A DNA stretch of 40,513 nt, taken from NCBI GenBank assembly GCA_021733945.1, contig JAIPJX010000029.1:1-40513 (forward strand), in the 5' to 3' direction. The position numbers and the translations under genes were made by a program. Shown piece by piece: positions 23,808-31,355 of the stretch. The DNA is from Verrucomicrobiota bacterium (GTDB lineage: Bacteria; Verrucomicrobiota; Verrucomicrobiia; Limisphaerales; SIBE01). Under the pieces are notes generated by a model, which saw only the letters and a list, made by a program, of their open reading frames with translations, was not told where the DNA came from and did no database searches. The first letter of the stretch is position 1; each line of letters opens with the position of its first letter.

Positions 23808-26477
23808 ATGTCAGAGATTCCCAAAGCCTACGAGCCACAGTCCGTGGAGAAACAGTGGTATCAAACCTGGCTCGACCAGGGTGCTTTCGCCGCGAACCCC
23901 AAGTCCTCGAAACCGGCCTACTCCATCGTCATTCCGCCGCCCAATGTCACGGGCGTCCTGACGATGGGCCACGTGCTCAACAACACGATCCAGGACATCC
24001 TGGCCCGCAAAGCGCGCATGGAGGGATGCGAGGTCCTCTGGCTGCCCGGCACCGATCACGCCGGAATCGCCACCCAGACCGTGGTCGAGAAATCACTGAA
24101 GAAGGAGCGCGTGATCCGTCACAGGAATGATCTGGGACGGGACCGGTTCCTTGAAAAAGTCTGGGAATGGAAGGACAAACACGGTGGCATCATCATCGAA
24201 CAGCTCAAACGCCTGGGTTGCACGTGCGATTGGTCCCGCGAGCGGTTCACGATGGACGAAGCGTACTCCCGCTGTGTCACACGGGTGTTCGTGGAACTCC
24301 ATAAAAAAGGCCTGATCTACCGGGGCAAACGAATGGTGAACTGGTGCCCCGTCTCGCTGACCGCTCTTTCAGACGAAGAAGTGGTCATGAAGGAACAAAA
24401 CGGGCTGCTTTACTATTTCAAGGTAGAGATCGCCGAGGAACCCGGAACATATCTGACCATTGCGACCACGCGGCCCGAGACCATTCCCGGAGACACGGCT
24501 GTGGCGGTGAACCCCAGGGACGAACGATACCGCCACCTGATTGGCAAGCACGTGTTGCGACCGCTCCCTTCAGAGCTCCCGCGCGAACAGAAACTCATCC
24601 CGATCATTGGGGACGACCATGTCGATTACGAATTCGGGACGGGTGTGCTCAAGGTCACACCGGCCAACGACCGCGCCGATTTCGACATCGGCCTCCGGCA
24701 CAAACTGCCCGTGATCGATGTGCTCACGCCCGACGGAAGGATGAACGAACTCGCGGGTGCGGATCTTGCCGGTCTGGACCGGTTCGAGGCGCGCAAAACC
24801 GCGGCGGATCTTCTCAAATCACTCGGAGCCCACGTCAAGGACGAGCCGCACAAAAACAATGTCGGTTTCAGCGAACGGGCCGATGTCCCGATCGAACCGC
24901 GCCTCTCCGAACAGTGGTTCCTGAAATATCCATGCCAGGAAAAGGCGAGAACGGTCGTTTCCAGCGGGGAGCTGAAGTTCTTCCCTGAACGCTGGGCGAA
25001 GGTCTACGATCACTGGATGGAAAATCTCCAGGACTGGTGCATCTCCCGCCAGCTCTGGTGGGGTCACCGCATCCCGGTCTGGCGACACAAGGAGACCGGA
25101 CAGATCCACTGCGAGGTCGATGCCCCGGAAAACGCGGAGGCCTGGGAACAGGACCCCGACGTGTTGGACACATGGTTCAGCTCCTGGCTTTGGCCGTTCG
25201 CCACGATGGGCTGGCCCGAGAAAACCGAAACGCTGCAGCGGTTTTATCCCACCACCGACCTGGTCACGGGCCCGGACATCATTTTCTTCTGGGTCGCCCG
25301 GATGATCATGGCCGGATACGAGTTCATGGGCGAACTGCCCTTTCGGAACGTCTATTTCACCGGAATCATCCGGGACAAACAGGGACGGAAGATGTCCAAG
25401 AGCCTGGGCAACTCGCCGGATCCGCTGGATCTGATTGCCCGGTATGGGGCGGATGCGTTGAGGTTCGGAGTGATGCGTTCGGCGCCCATTGGGCAGGACG
25501 TGCTCTACGACGAACAGCAGGTCGAACTGGGTCGCAACTTCTGCAACAAGCTCTGGAACGCGTGCCGGTTCCGTCAGATGCAGGGGGGTCAACTTGAAAA
25601 CGAGATCGATCCGGCGCTGCTCACCAGCGACGATGTCTGGATTCTGAATCGATTGGACACGGCGATCCGTGAGATCCGGTCCGCGTTTGAGAACTACCGG
25701 TTCAGCGATGCCACTCAGACCCTGTACCGCTTTTTCTGGAGCGAATACTGCGACTGGTACGTCGAAGCGAGCAAGGCGGTGTTTCTATCCGAGAACGAAG
25801 CGCAGAAAGCCAACACACTGGCGGTCATCGATTTTCTGCTTTCCCATACCCTGCGCCTCTTTCATCCGTTTCTTCCATTCATCACGGAGGAACTCTGGCA
25901 CGATCTCGGGTACAACGACGACCTTCCGGAGGATCAGGGTGGACGCTCGATTTCGCTTGCGCCGTGGCCCAAATCATTTGACGCGGATTTCCGGGCCCAC
26001 TACCGGCTCGACCCGGCCATGGAGGCTTACGCGATCGCGAAATACGAACTGGTCACCCAGGGCCGCAGCCTGCGACAAACCGCCAACATTGCGTCCAACA
26101 AAAAGGTGCGTTTTGTTCTCAAGCCCAGGGAATCCCTCCCTCAGCACGAAACCGAAGTGCTGCGCATCCTGCTCAACGCGGAACCGCTCGAGGTGCTCCC
26201 GGATTTTGTTTCCGACAAAGGCACCCCCGTGGTGCATTCGGAATTCGGCGAACTCTATCTCCCGCTCGAAGGTTTGATTGATGTGGCGGCTGAAAAGACA
26301 CGCCTCGAAAAACTTCTGCTCAAAACCGATGAAGAGATCGGAAAAGTGGAGCAAAAGCTGGGCAACCCCAACTTCTGCAACAAGGTCCCGCCCGCGGTGC
26401 TTGCGGAGCACCAGCAACGGCTGGTGGACTGGAAAGAAAAGCGGAAACAGATTCAGACGTCGATGGAGGCACTCTAG
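23808..26477 (+). CDS. valS: Valyl-tRNA synthetase
   Basis: An 889-residue class I aminoacyl-tRNA synthetase. The catalytic fold has PPPNVTGVLTMGHVLNNT (43-60), where the HIGH-type motif reads TMGH, with Thr replacing the first His. A CP1 editing domain follows: ATTRPETIPGDTAVAVNP near 220-237 holds the threonine-rich editing loop. DWCISRQLWWGHRIPVW near 408-424 and RKMSKSLGN near 526-534 are canonical ValRS segments. The C-terminal anticodon-binding helices end in a coiled-coil tRNA-binding arm (from about 820 to the end). Normal length. The start at 23808 matches the family (MSEIPKAYEPQSVEKQWYQTW). Confidence 0.97.
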   Translation: MSEIPKAYEPQSVEKQWYQTWLDQGAFAANPKSSKPAYSIVIPPPNVTGVLTMGHVLNNTIQDILARKARMEGCEVLWLPGTDHAGIATQTVVEKSLKKERVIRHRNDLGRDRFLEKVWEWKDKHGGIIIEQLKRLGCTCDWSRERFTMDEAYSRCVTRVFVELHKKGLIYRGKRMVNWCPVSLTALSDEEVVMKEQNGLLYYFKVEIAEEPGTYLTIATTRPETIPGDTAVAVNPRDERYRHLIGKHVLRPLPSELPREQKLIPIIGDDHVDYEFGTGVLKVTPANDRADFDIGLRHKLPVIDVLTPDGRMNELAGADLAGLDRFEARKTAADLLKSLGAHVKDEPHKNNVGFSERADVPIEPRLSEQWFLKYPCQEKARTVVSSGELKFFPERWAKVYDHWMENLQDWCISRQLWWGHRIPVWRHKETGQIHCEVDAPENAEAWEQDPDVLDTWFSSWLWPFATMGWPEKTETLQRFYPTTDLVTGPDIIFFWVARMIMAGYEFMGELPFRNVYFTGIIRDKQGRKMSKSLGNSPDPLDLIARYGADALRFGVMRSAPIGQDVLYDEQQVELGRNFCNKLWNACRFRQMQGGQLENEIDPALLTSDDVWILNRLDTAIREIRSAFENYRFSDATQTLYRFFWSEYCDWYVEASKAVFLSENEAQKANTLAVIDFLLSHTLRLFHPFLPFITEELWHDLGYNDDLPEDQGGRSISLAPWPKSFDADFRAHYRLDPAMEAYAIAKYELVTQGRSLRQTANIASNKKVRFVLKPRESLPQHETEVLRILLNAEPLEVLPDFVSDKGTPVVHSEFGELYLPLEGLIDVAAEKTRLEKLLLKTDEEIGKVEQKLGNPNFCNKVPPAVLAEHQQRLVDWKEKRKQIQTSMEAL

Positions 26478-26511
26478 AGAGCCTGGATGCGCCCGGCATG
26501 CTCCAAGGGGC

Positions 26512-26637
26512 CTAGGGGTCCGTTAAAAAAGTAGGAGCCGACGTCAGGAGGCTCTAAAACAGCTAAAGAACCCCAAGGAATCAGAGTCTCGTGACCTCGT
26601 CTCCTACAAGATCTGGTGTTTTTTAACGGGCTGCTAG
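26512..26637. mobile_element. MITE-like element, 126 bp, no coding capacity
   Basis: The element is bounded by CTAG at 26512-26515 and 26634-26637. Perfect 11-bp terminal inverted repeats CCGTTAAAAAA (26520-26530; reverse complement at 26619-26629) are preceded by less matched ends. Inside, a second imperfect inverted repeat of about 27 bp (26531-26557 and 26581-26607, starting GTAGGAG) can form a long hairpin. CTAG could be a 4-bp target-site duplication such as those made by IS5-type transposases (YTAR preference). No transposase gene is in it. The right CTAG supplies the stop codon of the FHA gene. Confidence 0.65.
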
Positions 26638-27026
26638 CGGGACACCATCCAGGCGATGCACGCCGTCTGCGCCAGGAAGACAGCCACCAGCATGCCCCAG
26701 GTCACGGCCTCACGGAGGGTGGACGGACGCATGCGGGTTTCCTCGAGAAGAAACTCAATCTTGAACCGTCCAAATTCCACCAGGTCTCCCAATTTCAGAA
26801 CCGCCTGTTCCACGGCGGTTCCGTTGACATAGGTTGAGGCGTTTGGGAAAGCTCGAAGGGTAAATCCTGAATCCGCGTTGATCGCCACCTCAAAGTGACG
26901 ATCCCACACACCCTGGTCTTCGAATCGAATCGATGCCGATGCAGACCGTCCCACGATGGCCGGGAACCCGGTCAACGGTCGTGCTTCTCCGGCCCCCGGG
27001 CCGGACACAATCCGAAACCGAACCAT
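26634..27026 (-). CDS. FHA-domain protein with C-terminal membrane anchor
   Basis: A 130-residue protein. An FHA fold spans about 1-95: VRFRIVSGPGAGEARPLTGFPAIVGRS gives the glycine-rich strand and GR motif, then DQGVWDRHFEV (about 37-47, the FHA S/x-xxH region) and STYVNGTAVEQAVLKLGDLVEFGRFKIEF (NG motif). A single TM segment follows (about 107-127). FHA domains bind phosphothreonine peptides. Its start overlaps the stop of the export lipoprotein gene by one base (TAATG), and the upstream gene is a tyrosine kinase, so it may sense phosphorylation state at the export machine; this is inference. The stop is the TAG in the right end of the MITE-like element. Confidence 0.84.
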   Translation of the reverse strand: MVRFRIVSGPGAGEARPLTGFPAIVGRSASASIRFEDQGVWDRHFEVAINADSGFTLRAFPNASTYVNGTAVEQAVLKLGDLVEFGRFKIEFLLEETRMRPSTLREAVTWGMLVAVFLAQTACIAWMVSR

Positions 27027-27664
27027 TAGAACACCCGGCGGGGGACGAATATCTTGTCGTCGGGATACACCGCAAGATCGAGTTCCGAGTGCTGGCGTGC
27101 CTTGTCACAGTTGATTTCGACGGGAGTTCTGGCACCGGCACGCAGCAACTGAACCCGCTTGATGTTTGCAAAATCGGTGAACCCACCCGCCGTGGCGATG
27201 GCCCGGAGGACCGTCATTCCCCCCATGTACACGTGACGGCTTTCGATCTTGACCTCACCCGAAACGTAGATGTATCGGATGTCCGCATTGACCGTCACGT
27301 TCAAACGGGTGAAGTATTGGGGCACATAACCCGCCGTGATTTCCCTTTGGAGTTCGCTCCGGGTCTTACCCGCCGCCTGCACGTCTCCGATGTACGGGAG
27401 CGTGATTTTGCCGTCCTCACGAATCCGGTCCTGCTGCCCGGCCGGAGGATCCGTGACTCCGGAGAAGTTAATCACCAGAGCATCACCCGGGTGCAGCAAA
27501 TCGGATGACCCGTCAGACGTCGGGGGAAGCATGCCTTGATCCGCTCCGCCGGCCTGATTGCCTCCAGGTCCCGTGATGCAACCGGACAGACCCATTGCCA
27601 ACAAGAGCAGGAATCCCAATAGAATCCCCGACATTTTATTCCGCCAAACCATCACACTTTTCAT
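27026..27664 (-). CDS. Wza-like polysaccharide export lipoprotein
   Basis: A 212-residue outer-membrane polysaccharide export protein. I chose the ATG at 27664 (MKSVMVWRNKM) over the 40-residue-longer frame because it opens a signal peptide with lipobox LSGC (cysteine about 28). The poly-export domain starts near LLHPGDALVINFSG (about 56-69) with REDGKITLPYIGDVQAAGKT near 81-100, then a SLBB-like segment (IRYIYVSGEVKIESRHVYMGGMTVLRAIATAGGFTDFANIKRV). It is shorter than Wza (lacks the long C-terminal segment). It pairs with the upstream Wzc-like gene (25 bases) and continues into the FHA gene (TAATG), so it belongs to one translation unit. Confidence 0.9.
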   Translation of the reverse strand: MKSVMVWRNKMSGILLGFLLLLAMGLSGCITGPGGNQAGGADQGMLPPTSDGSSDLLHPGDALVINFSGVTDPPAGQQDRIREDGKITLPYIGDVQAAGKTRSELQREITAGYVPQYFTRLNVTVNADIRYIYVSGEVKIESRHVYMGGMTVLRAIATAGGFTDFANIKRVQLLRAGARTPVEINCDKARQHSELDLAVYPDDKIFVPRRVF

Positions 27665-27689
27665 CACAATCAAACAACCGAGATTCGGT

Positions 27690-29873
27690 TCAATATTTCT
27701 TCTTGATTTCCACTCCGCCCCGTTCGCTCCGTTCACCCCGCGGTGCTGCGGCTTCGCCGTTGCTCTTCGGCGCCGGATCATCATCGTGCTTCGAGTAGTA
27801 ATCGTAGTAATACCCGCTGTAGTAGTAGTAGTAGGAATCCTGGGAAATGTTGATGTTGTTCAGCACCACACCCATCAGATGCCCCCCGACCTTCTCCACC
27901 ATCTGTTTGGCACGAATGGTCATTGCCTGCGGATACTTGCGGTACTGGATCACCAGAAGCGCCATGTCCACCGCACTCGCGAGCACCGACGCGTCACTCA
28001 CACCCATGATGGGCGGGGAATCGAAAAACACAAAATCGTAGCGGGATTTGATGTCCTTCACGAAATCCTTCATCTGAGTCGAACTCAGGATGCCCAGCGA
28101 ACTGCTCGGGAGCTTGCCGCTGGGAAGAAAGTGGAGCATGGGAACCTTGGTGGTTTGCACCACTTCTTCAAGCGTATTCTGCTTGAGAAGGAAATTCGTC
28201 AATCCCATCGAGTTGGACACACCGAGAATCTTGTGCAGGCTGGGACGCCGCAGATCGGAATCCACAATCAGCACCCGCTGCCCCTGTTGGGCAAAGATCG
28301 TTGCCAAGTTGAAGATCGTGGTCGACTTGCCCTCGCCCGCCCCGCCGCTGACCACCGTCAGTGAGTTCCAGGCAGGATCCTTTCGTGAAAACAGAATGTT
28401 GGTTCGAAGCACGCGATACGCTTCGGCGTGCGGACTGTCGGGTCCTTCATCGATGAGCGCTCCGACGTTCTGGGGAATGACCCCCATGACCGGGGCCTGC
28501 AGCGCCCGCTCCACATCGTCGATCGTCTTCACGCTGGTATCGAGATACTCGATGAAGAACGCGAGACCAAAACCCATCATCAAACCAACCACAACACCAA
28601 GAACGATGTTCAGGGGAACGTTGGGCCGCACCGGACGCACCCCGGGTTCAGCCGGGTCGATCACCTGAACGATGGAAGCCTTTGGAAGAGAGCCGTCGAT
28701 CCTTTCCTGAACGATTCGCAGATTGATCGTTTCGTAAACCCTCTGCTGGGTCTCCATGTTACGCTTCGCGAGGAAATAGGGACGATAACTTTCGGTGAGA
28801 TCGGCTTCCCTGACCTTGGCTTCTTCAACCTCGTTCTCGAGCGCCGCGATATTGGCGGCCTGGACGGCGGCCTGGACTTCCAAAGATTTCAGGATTCCTT
28901 TCACCCGAATGTCGATCTGCTCATTGAGATTCGAGGCGAGATTCTGGAGTTTCGTCAAGGCCGGATTGTCGGGACCCAGTTCACCCTCGCGAAGGGCCAG
29001 TTCGTTCTGTGTAGCCGAAAGCTTGCTTAACAAATCAAGAAGCTGCGCGTCCGGCTGCGTCGTCGGAAGTGCGCTGCGAAGCTCCTTCGGGCTGAGGGAA
29101 CCCAGCTGTTTGAGCATGGTTTCGTAGCGGACCTGGAGGGCTTTTGCACTGATGCGATCCTGCTCGATCATCCGAATGACCTGCGGTTCAAGGGTGGAGA
29201 CAAGGCCTCCGGCATCAATGTCCGCGATCTTGAGCTTCTTTCGCAAATTATCGACTTCCGCCTGAACCAGATCAACCTGATTGCTCTGCTTTTCGAGCTG
29301 CTGTTCGAGAATCAGGATGCTGGAATCCGAAGCACCTCCGGAACGGTTCAAACGATTGGTCTTGTAGTAGGCAGCGACACTGTTCGCGATCCGAGCCGCA
29401 AGCACAGGATCTTCATCAAACACGCGGATCTCGATCAAACTCGTGTTGCGGGTCTGACGCACATCAATAGCCTGCACCAAAAACGGATACACCTCCGCAG
29501 TGGTCAGATAGGCATCTGCCCCCATGCGTTCCCCAAACTTCGCCTTCAAGTCCAGACCCGGGTCATCGATCACCTCGTAAAGCACTTCCTTGGACTTGAT
29601 CTTCTCGAACTCGGTCTGGATGAAGTAAGGATCGAATCCGGCTTCCTGCTGCACGCCCATGAGCAGTGGTGCAATGTCGGTGGAATCCTTTTTAACTTCG
29701 ATACGGACCGTACTGGAGTACGATTGCGGGAGGAGAAACGTCACCGCCGTGGTTGTCAGCACCACGAGAAGAAATACCGCCAGGATCACCGTCTTTCGAA
29801 TGCGGATGATCCGCCAGTAATCGAGGAAATGAAGTTTCGAATCCGACGTTGTTTGAGGTTTTGGCGCTTCCAT
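27690..29873 (-). CDS. Wzc-like polysaccharide co-polymerase / tyrosine autokinase
   Basis: A 727-residue inner-membrane protein. An N-terminal Wzz domain has TM1 near 28-50, a long periplasmic coiled-coil (about 190-410) and TM2 near 430-455. The cytoplasmic BY-kinase domain follows: Walker A SGGAGEGKSTT near 509-519, Walker A' VLIVDSDLRRP near 538-548, and Walker B YDFVFFDSPPIMG near 618-630. The C-terminus has a tyrosine cluster, SYYYYYSGYYYDYYS (10 Tyr), the substrate of trans-autophosphorylation that controls chain export. It is the partner of the downstream Wza-like lipoprotein. No Shine-Dalgarno is seen: the ATG lies 3 bases after a terminator-like U8 tract. The start cannot plausibly be moved far downstream because TM1 begins by residue 28. 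Confidence 0.92.
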   Translation of the reverse strand: MEAPKPQTTSDSKLHFLDYWRIIRIRKTVILAVFLLVVLTTTAVTFLLPQSYSSTVRIEVKKDSTDIAPLLMGVQQEAGFDPYFIQTEFEKIKSKEVLYEVIDDPGLDLKAKFGERMGADAYLTTAEVYPFLVQAIDVRQTRNTSLIEIRVFDEDPVLAARIANSVAAYYKTNRLNRSGGASDSSILILEQQLEKQSNQVDLVQAEVDNLRKKLKIADIDAGGLVSTLEPQVIRMIEQDRISAKALQVRYETMLKQLGSLSPKELRSALPTTQPDAQLLDLLSKLSATQNELALREGELGPDNPALTKLQNLASNLNEQIDIRVKGILKSLEVQAAVQAANIAALENEVEEAKVREADLTESYRPYFLAKRNMETQQRVYETINLRIVQERIDGSLPKASIVQVIDPAEPGVRPVRPNVPLNIVLGVVVGLMMGFGLAFFIEYLDTSVKTIDDVERALQAPVMGVIPQNVGALIDEGPDSPHAEAYRVLRTNILFSRKDPAWNSLTVVSGGAGEGKSTTIFNLATIFAQQGQRVLIVDSDLRRPSLHKILGVSNSMGLTNFLLKQNTLEEVVQTTKVPMLHFLPSGKLPSSSLGILSSTQMKDFVKDIKSRYDFVFFDSPPIMGVSDASVLASAVDMALLVIQYRKYPQAMTIRAKQMVEKVGGHLMGVVLNNINISQDSYYYYYSGYYYDYYSKHDDDPAPKSNGEAAAPRGERSERGGVEIKKKY

Positions 29874-29876
29874 GGG

Positions 29877-29913
29877 AAAAAAAAGGAGGCTAGAGCTTTA
29901 CTTCCAGCCTCCC
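29877..29913 (-). terminator. Terminator/attenuator abutting the wzc-like start codon
   Basis: On the minus strand a 7-bp stem GGAGGCT/AGCCTCC (29906-29912 with 29885-29891), extensible by three inner pairs, is followed by U8 (A-run 29877-29884) and then CCC-AUG. The barrel gene stop is at 29936-29938, so this is its natural terminator. It also occupies the whole place where the wzc-like gene's ribosome site would be, so read-through or antitermination seems needed for wzc-like expression. Confidence 0.82.
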
Positions 29914-29935
29914 GACTAAGTCTCAAGGTATTTAA

Positions 29936-31231
29936 CTAGTAACTCGCACGAATCCCGAGGTAAACCCTGTTTCGGCTGAAACTACGACCCGGAATATCGG
30001 AATCCAAATCATCGAAGTTGTAGCCTGCTTCAGCAGCCAGGAACTGGTTGATTTCGTAGGACAAATTTAATCCGGCGAGGAAGAAATTGTCGCTCCGCCC
30101 ATCCGCTCCACCAGCCTGGAAATCCGCCATCTGATACTGGGCCAGCAGGCTGCCGCTCAACCGCGGAAGGATCTGATGGGTAACCTGACCATAGATTGTG
30201 GTGGCTTCCTGATCGAGGGTCGGGTTGCTGGCGTTGAAAAACGCTACGTCCGTCGACTGACGGGCATGACGCACACCCAACTGTGCCGAGGTATCCGCGC
30301 TGAACGCCTTGGTCACGCTCGCATCAATGTAGGGACTGACCTGCGAATCATCCTGGGAAGGCAATCCGTTTGCCCCCAACTGCGTGTTCAACTCGTCCCA
30401 TTCGATGAACTGCGCACCCGCGCGGAGGGAGGCGCTGAACTGAGGGTCAAAGGTGTGATCGACACCCGCCATGATGTAGTGCGAACGGCTGTCACGAATG
30501 CTGCTCTGGAAAACGGACGCACCGGAGTAAAGACGGTTGCTGTCATCGTAGTTCACAATGCCGTACTGGTAACCCAGAATGGCGACCGTGGCGGGCTGCA
30601 CCTGCCACCGCAGATCAATCGTCGGCAAATGCTCCGTCCGGTCCAACAACGCCGAAAGCGAGTTGCGGAACGAGGCATCGTCATCAAACCGATAGAACGT
30701 ATTGCCGTATCCAACCGCGGTGCTCAGTTTCTCGCTCAACCCGGCGGTCAAATGCCCCCCGGCGCGGTTGCGGTAGTAACCCGTGTTGGTCCGGCGAATC
30801 ACCGAAGTGCCACCCGCAGTAATTTCAGGCTCCCGCGAGTAAACAAAAGAATCACTCAGATCCAGCTTGTAATTCGGTGTAAACGTGTGATTGAGATTAA
30901 AATCGGCCTGATGGCTTTGGTCCGTGCGGTTGTTGGCGCGATCCTCGAAAAAGCGCATTCCGTAGGCGTAGCTCAGACCAATGTAGGTCTGCGGGAGCGT
31001 CCAATTCACCTTCGCCGAAGGGCTTACCTCGAACCCGAAGCTGTCAACCTTGCCAGGACCAGAGGGCTGGGTGGTATAGTTGTCATCGTAAAAGCCACGC
31101 AAAGTGGCAGCAACACTCCAGGGCTTCGTGGTCTGGAGTGAGCTGAGATTAGGTGCCGGGGCGTATTGTTCTGCCTGCAGATTCGCAGCGCCGAACGCAA
31201 CCAAACCGACCGAAGTGATCATTTTTTTCAT
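29936..31231 (-). CDS. Outer-membrane beta-barrel protein of an exopolysaccharide locus
   Basis: A 431-residue protein with a Sec signal peptide (MKKMITSVGLVAFGAANLQA, cleaved near AEQ). The mature part is rich in alternating aromatic strands and short loops (for example SFGFEVSPSAKVNWTLPQTYIGLSYAYGMRFF, YYRNRAGGHLTAGLSEKLSTAVGYG) and ends in the strand RVYLGIRASY, with a terminal aromatic residue typical of barrels inserted by BamA. I estimate 16-18 strands. Similar barrels accompany Wza/Wzc-type export genes in PVC and Bacteroidetes genomes, but no specific name is recognised. It begins with an upstream promoter (31292-31320) and is followed by the terminator-like hairpin before the wzc-like gene. 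Confidence 0.85.
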   Translation of the reverse strand: MKKMITSVGLVAFGAANLQAEQYAPAPNLSSLQTTKPWSVAATLRGFYDDNYTTQPSGPGKVDSFGFEVSPSAKVNWTLPQTYIGLSYAYGMRFFEDRANNRTDQSHQADFNLNHTFTPNYKLDLSDSFVYSREPEITAGGTSVIRRTNTGYYRNRAGGHLTAGLSEKLSTAVGYGNTFYRFDDDASFRNSLSALLDRTEHLPTIDLRWQVQPATVAILGYQYGIVNYDDSNRLYSGASVFQSSIRDSRSHYIMAGVDHTFDPQFSASLRAGAQFIEWDELNTQLGANGLPSQDDSQVSPYIDASVTKAFSADTSAQLGVRHARQSTDVAFFNASNPTLDQEATTIYGQVTHQILPRLSGSLLAQYQMADFQAGGADGRSDNFFLAGLNLSYEINQFLAAEAGYNFDDLDSDIPGRSFSRNRVYLGIRASY

Positions 31232-31291
31232 ATCGCGAGTATCCTACTTATCTAGGTTTGCCCAAGAACCATATCCACCGAAAATCGACTC

Positions 31292-31320
31292 TTTTTACGT
31301 CTTGAGCAATTTGTTGTCAA
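31292..31320 (-). promoter_or_regulatory. Probable sigma70 promoter of the barrel gene
   Basis: On the minus strand, TTGACA (plus 31315-31320) is separated by 17 bases from TAAAAA (31292-31297): a perfect -35, with the -10 matching TATAAT at four of six positions. It lies about 60-85 bases upstream of the ATG. The same stretch weakly resembles a -24/-12 site (GC correct, but TG for the first GG), so a sigma54 alternative is possible given the NtrC-like regulator upstream. Confidence 0.5.
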
Positions 31321-31355
31321 TGAGATTTCTTTTTAATTCAATCCTTCCTAAATGC

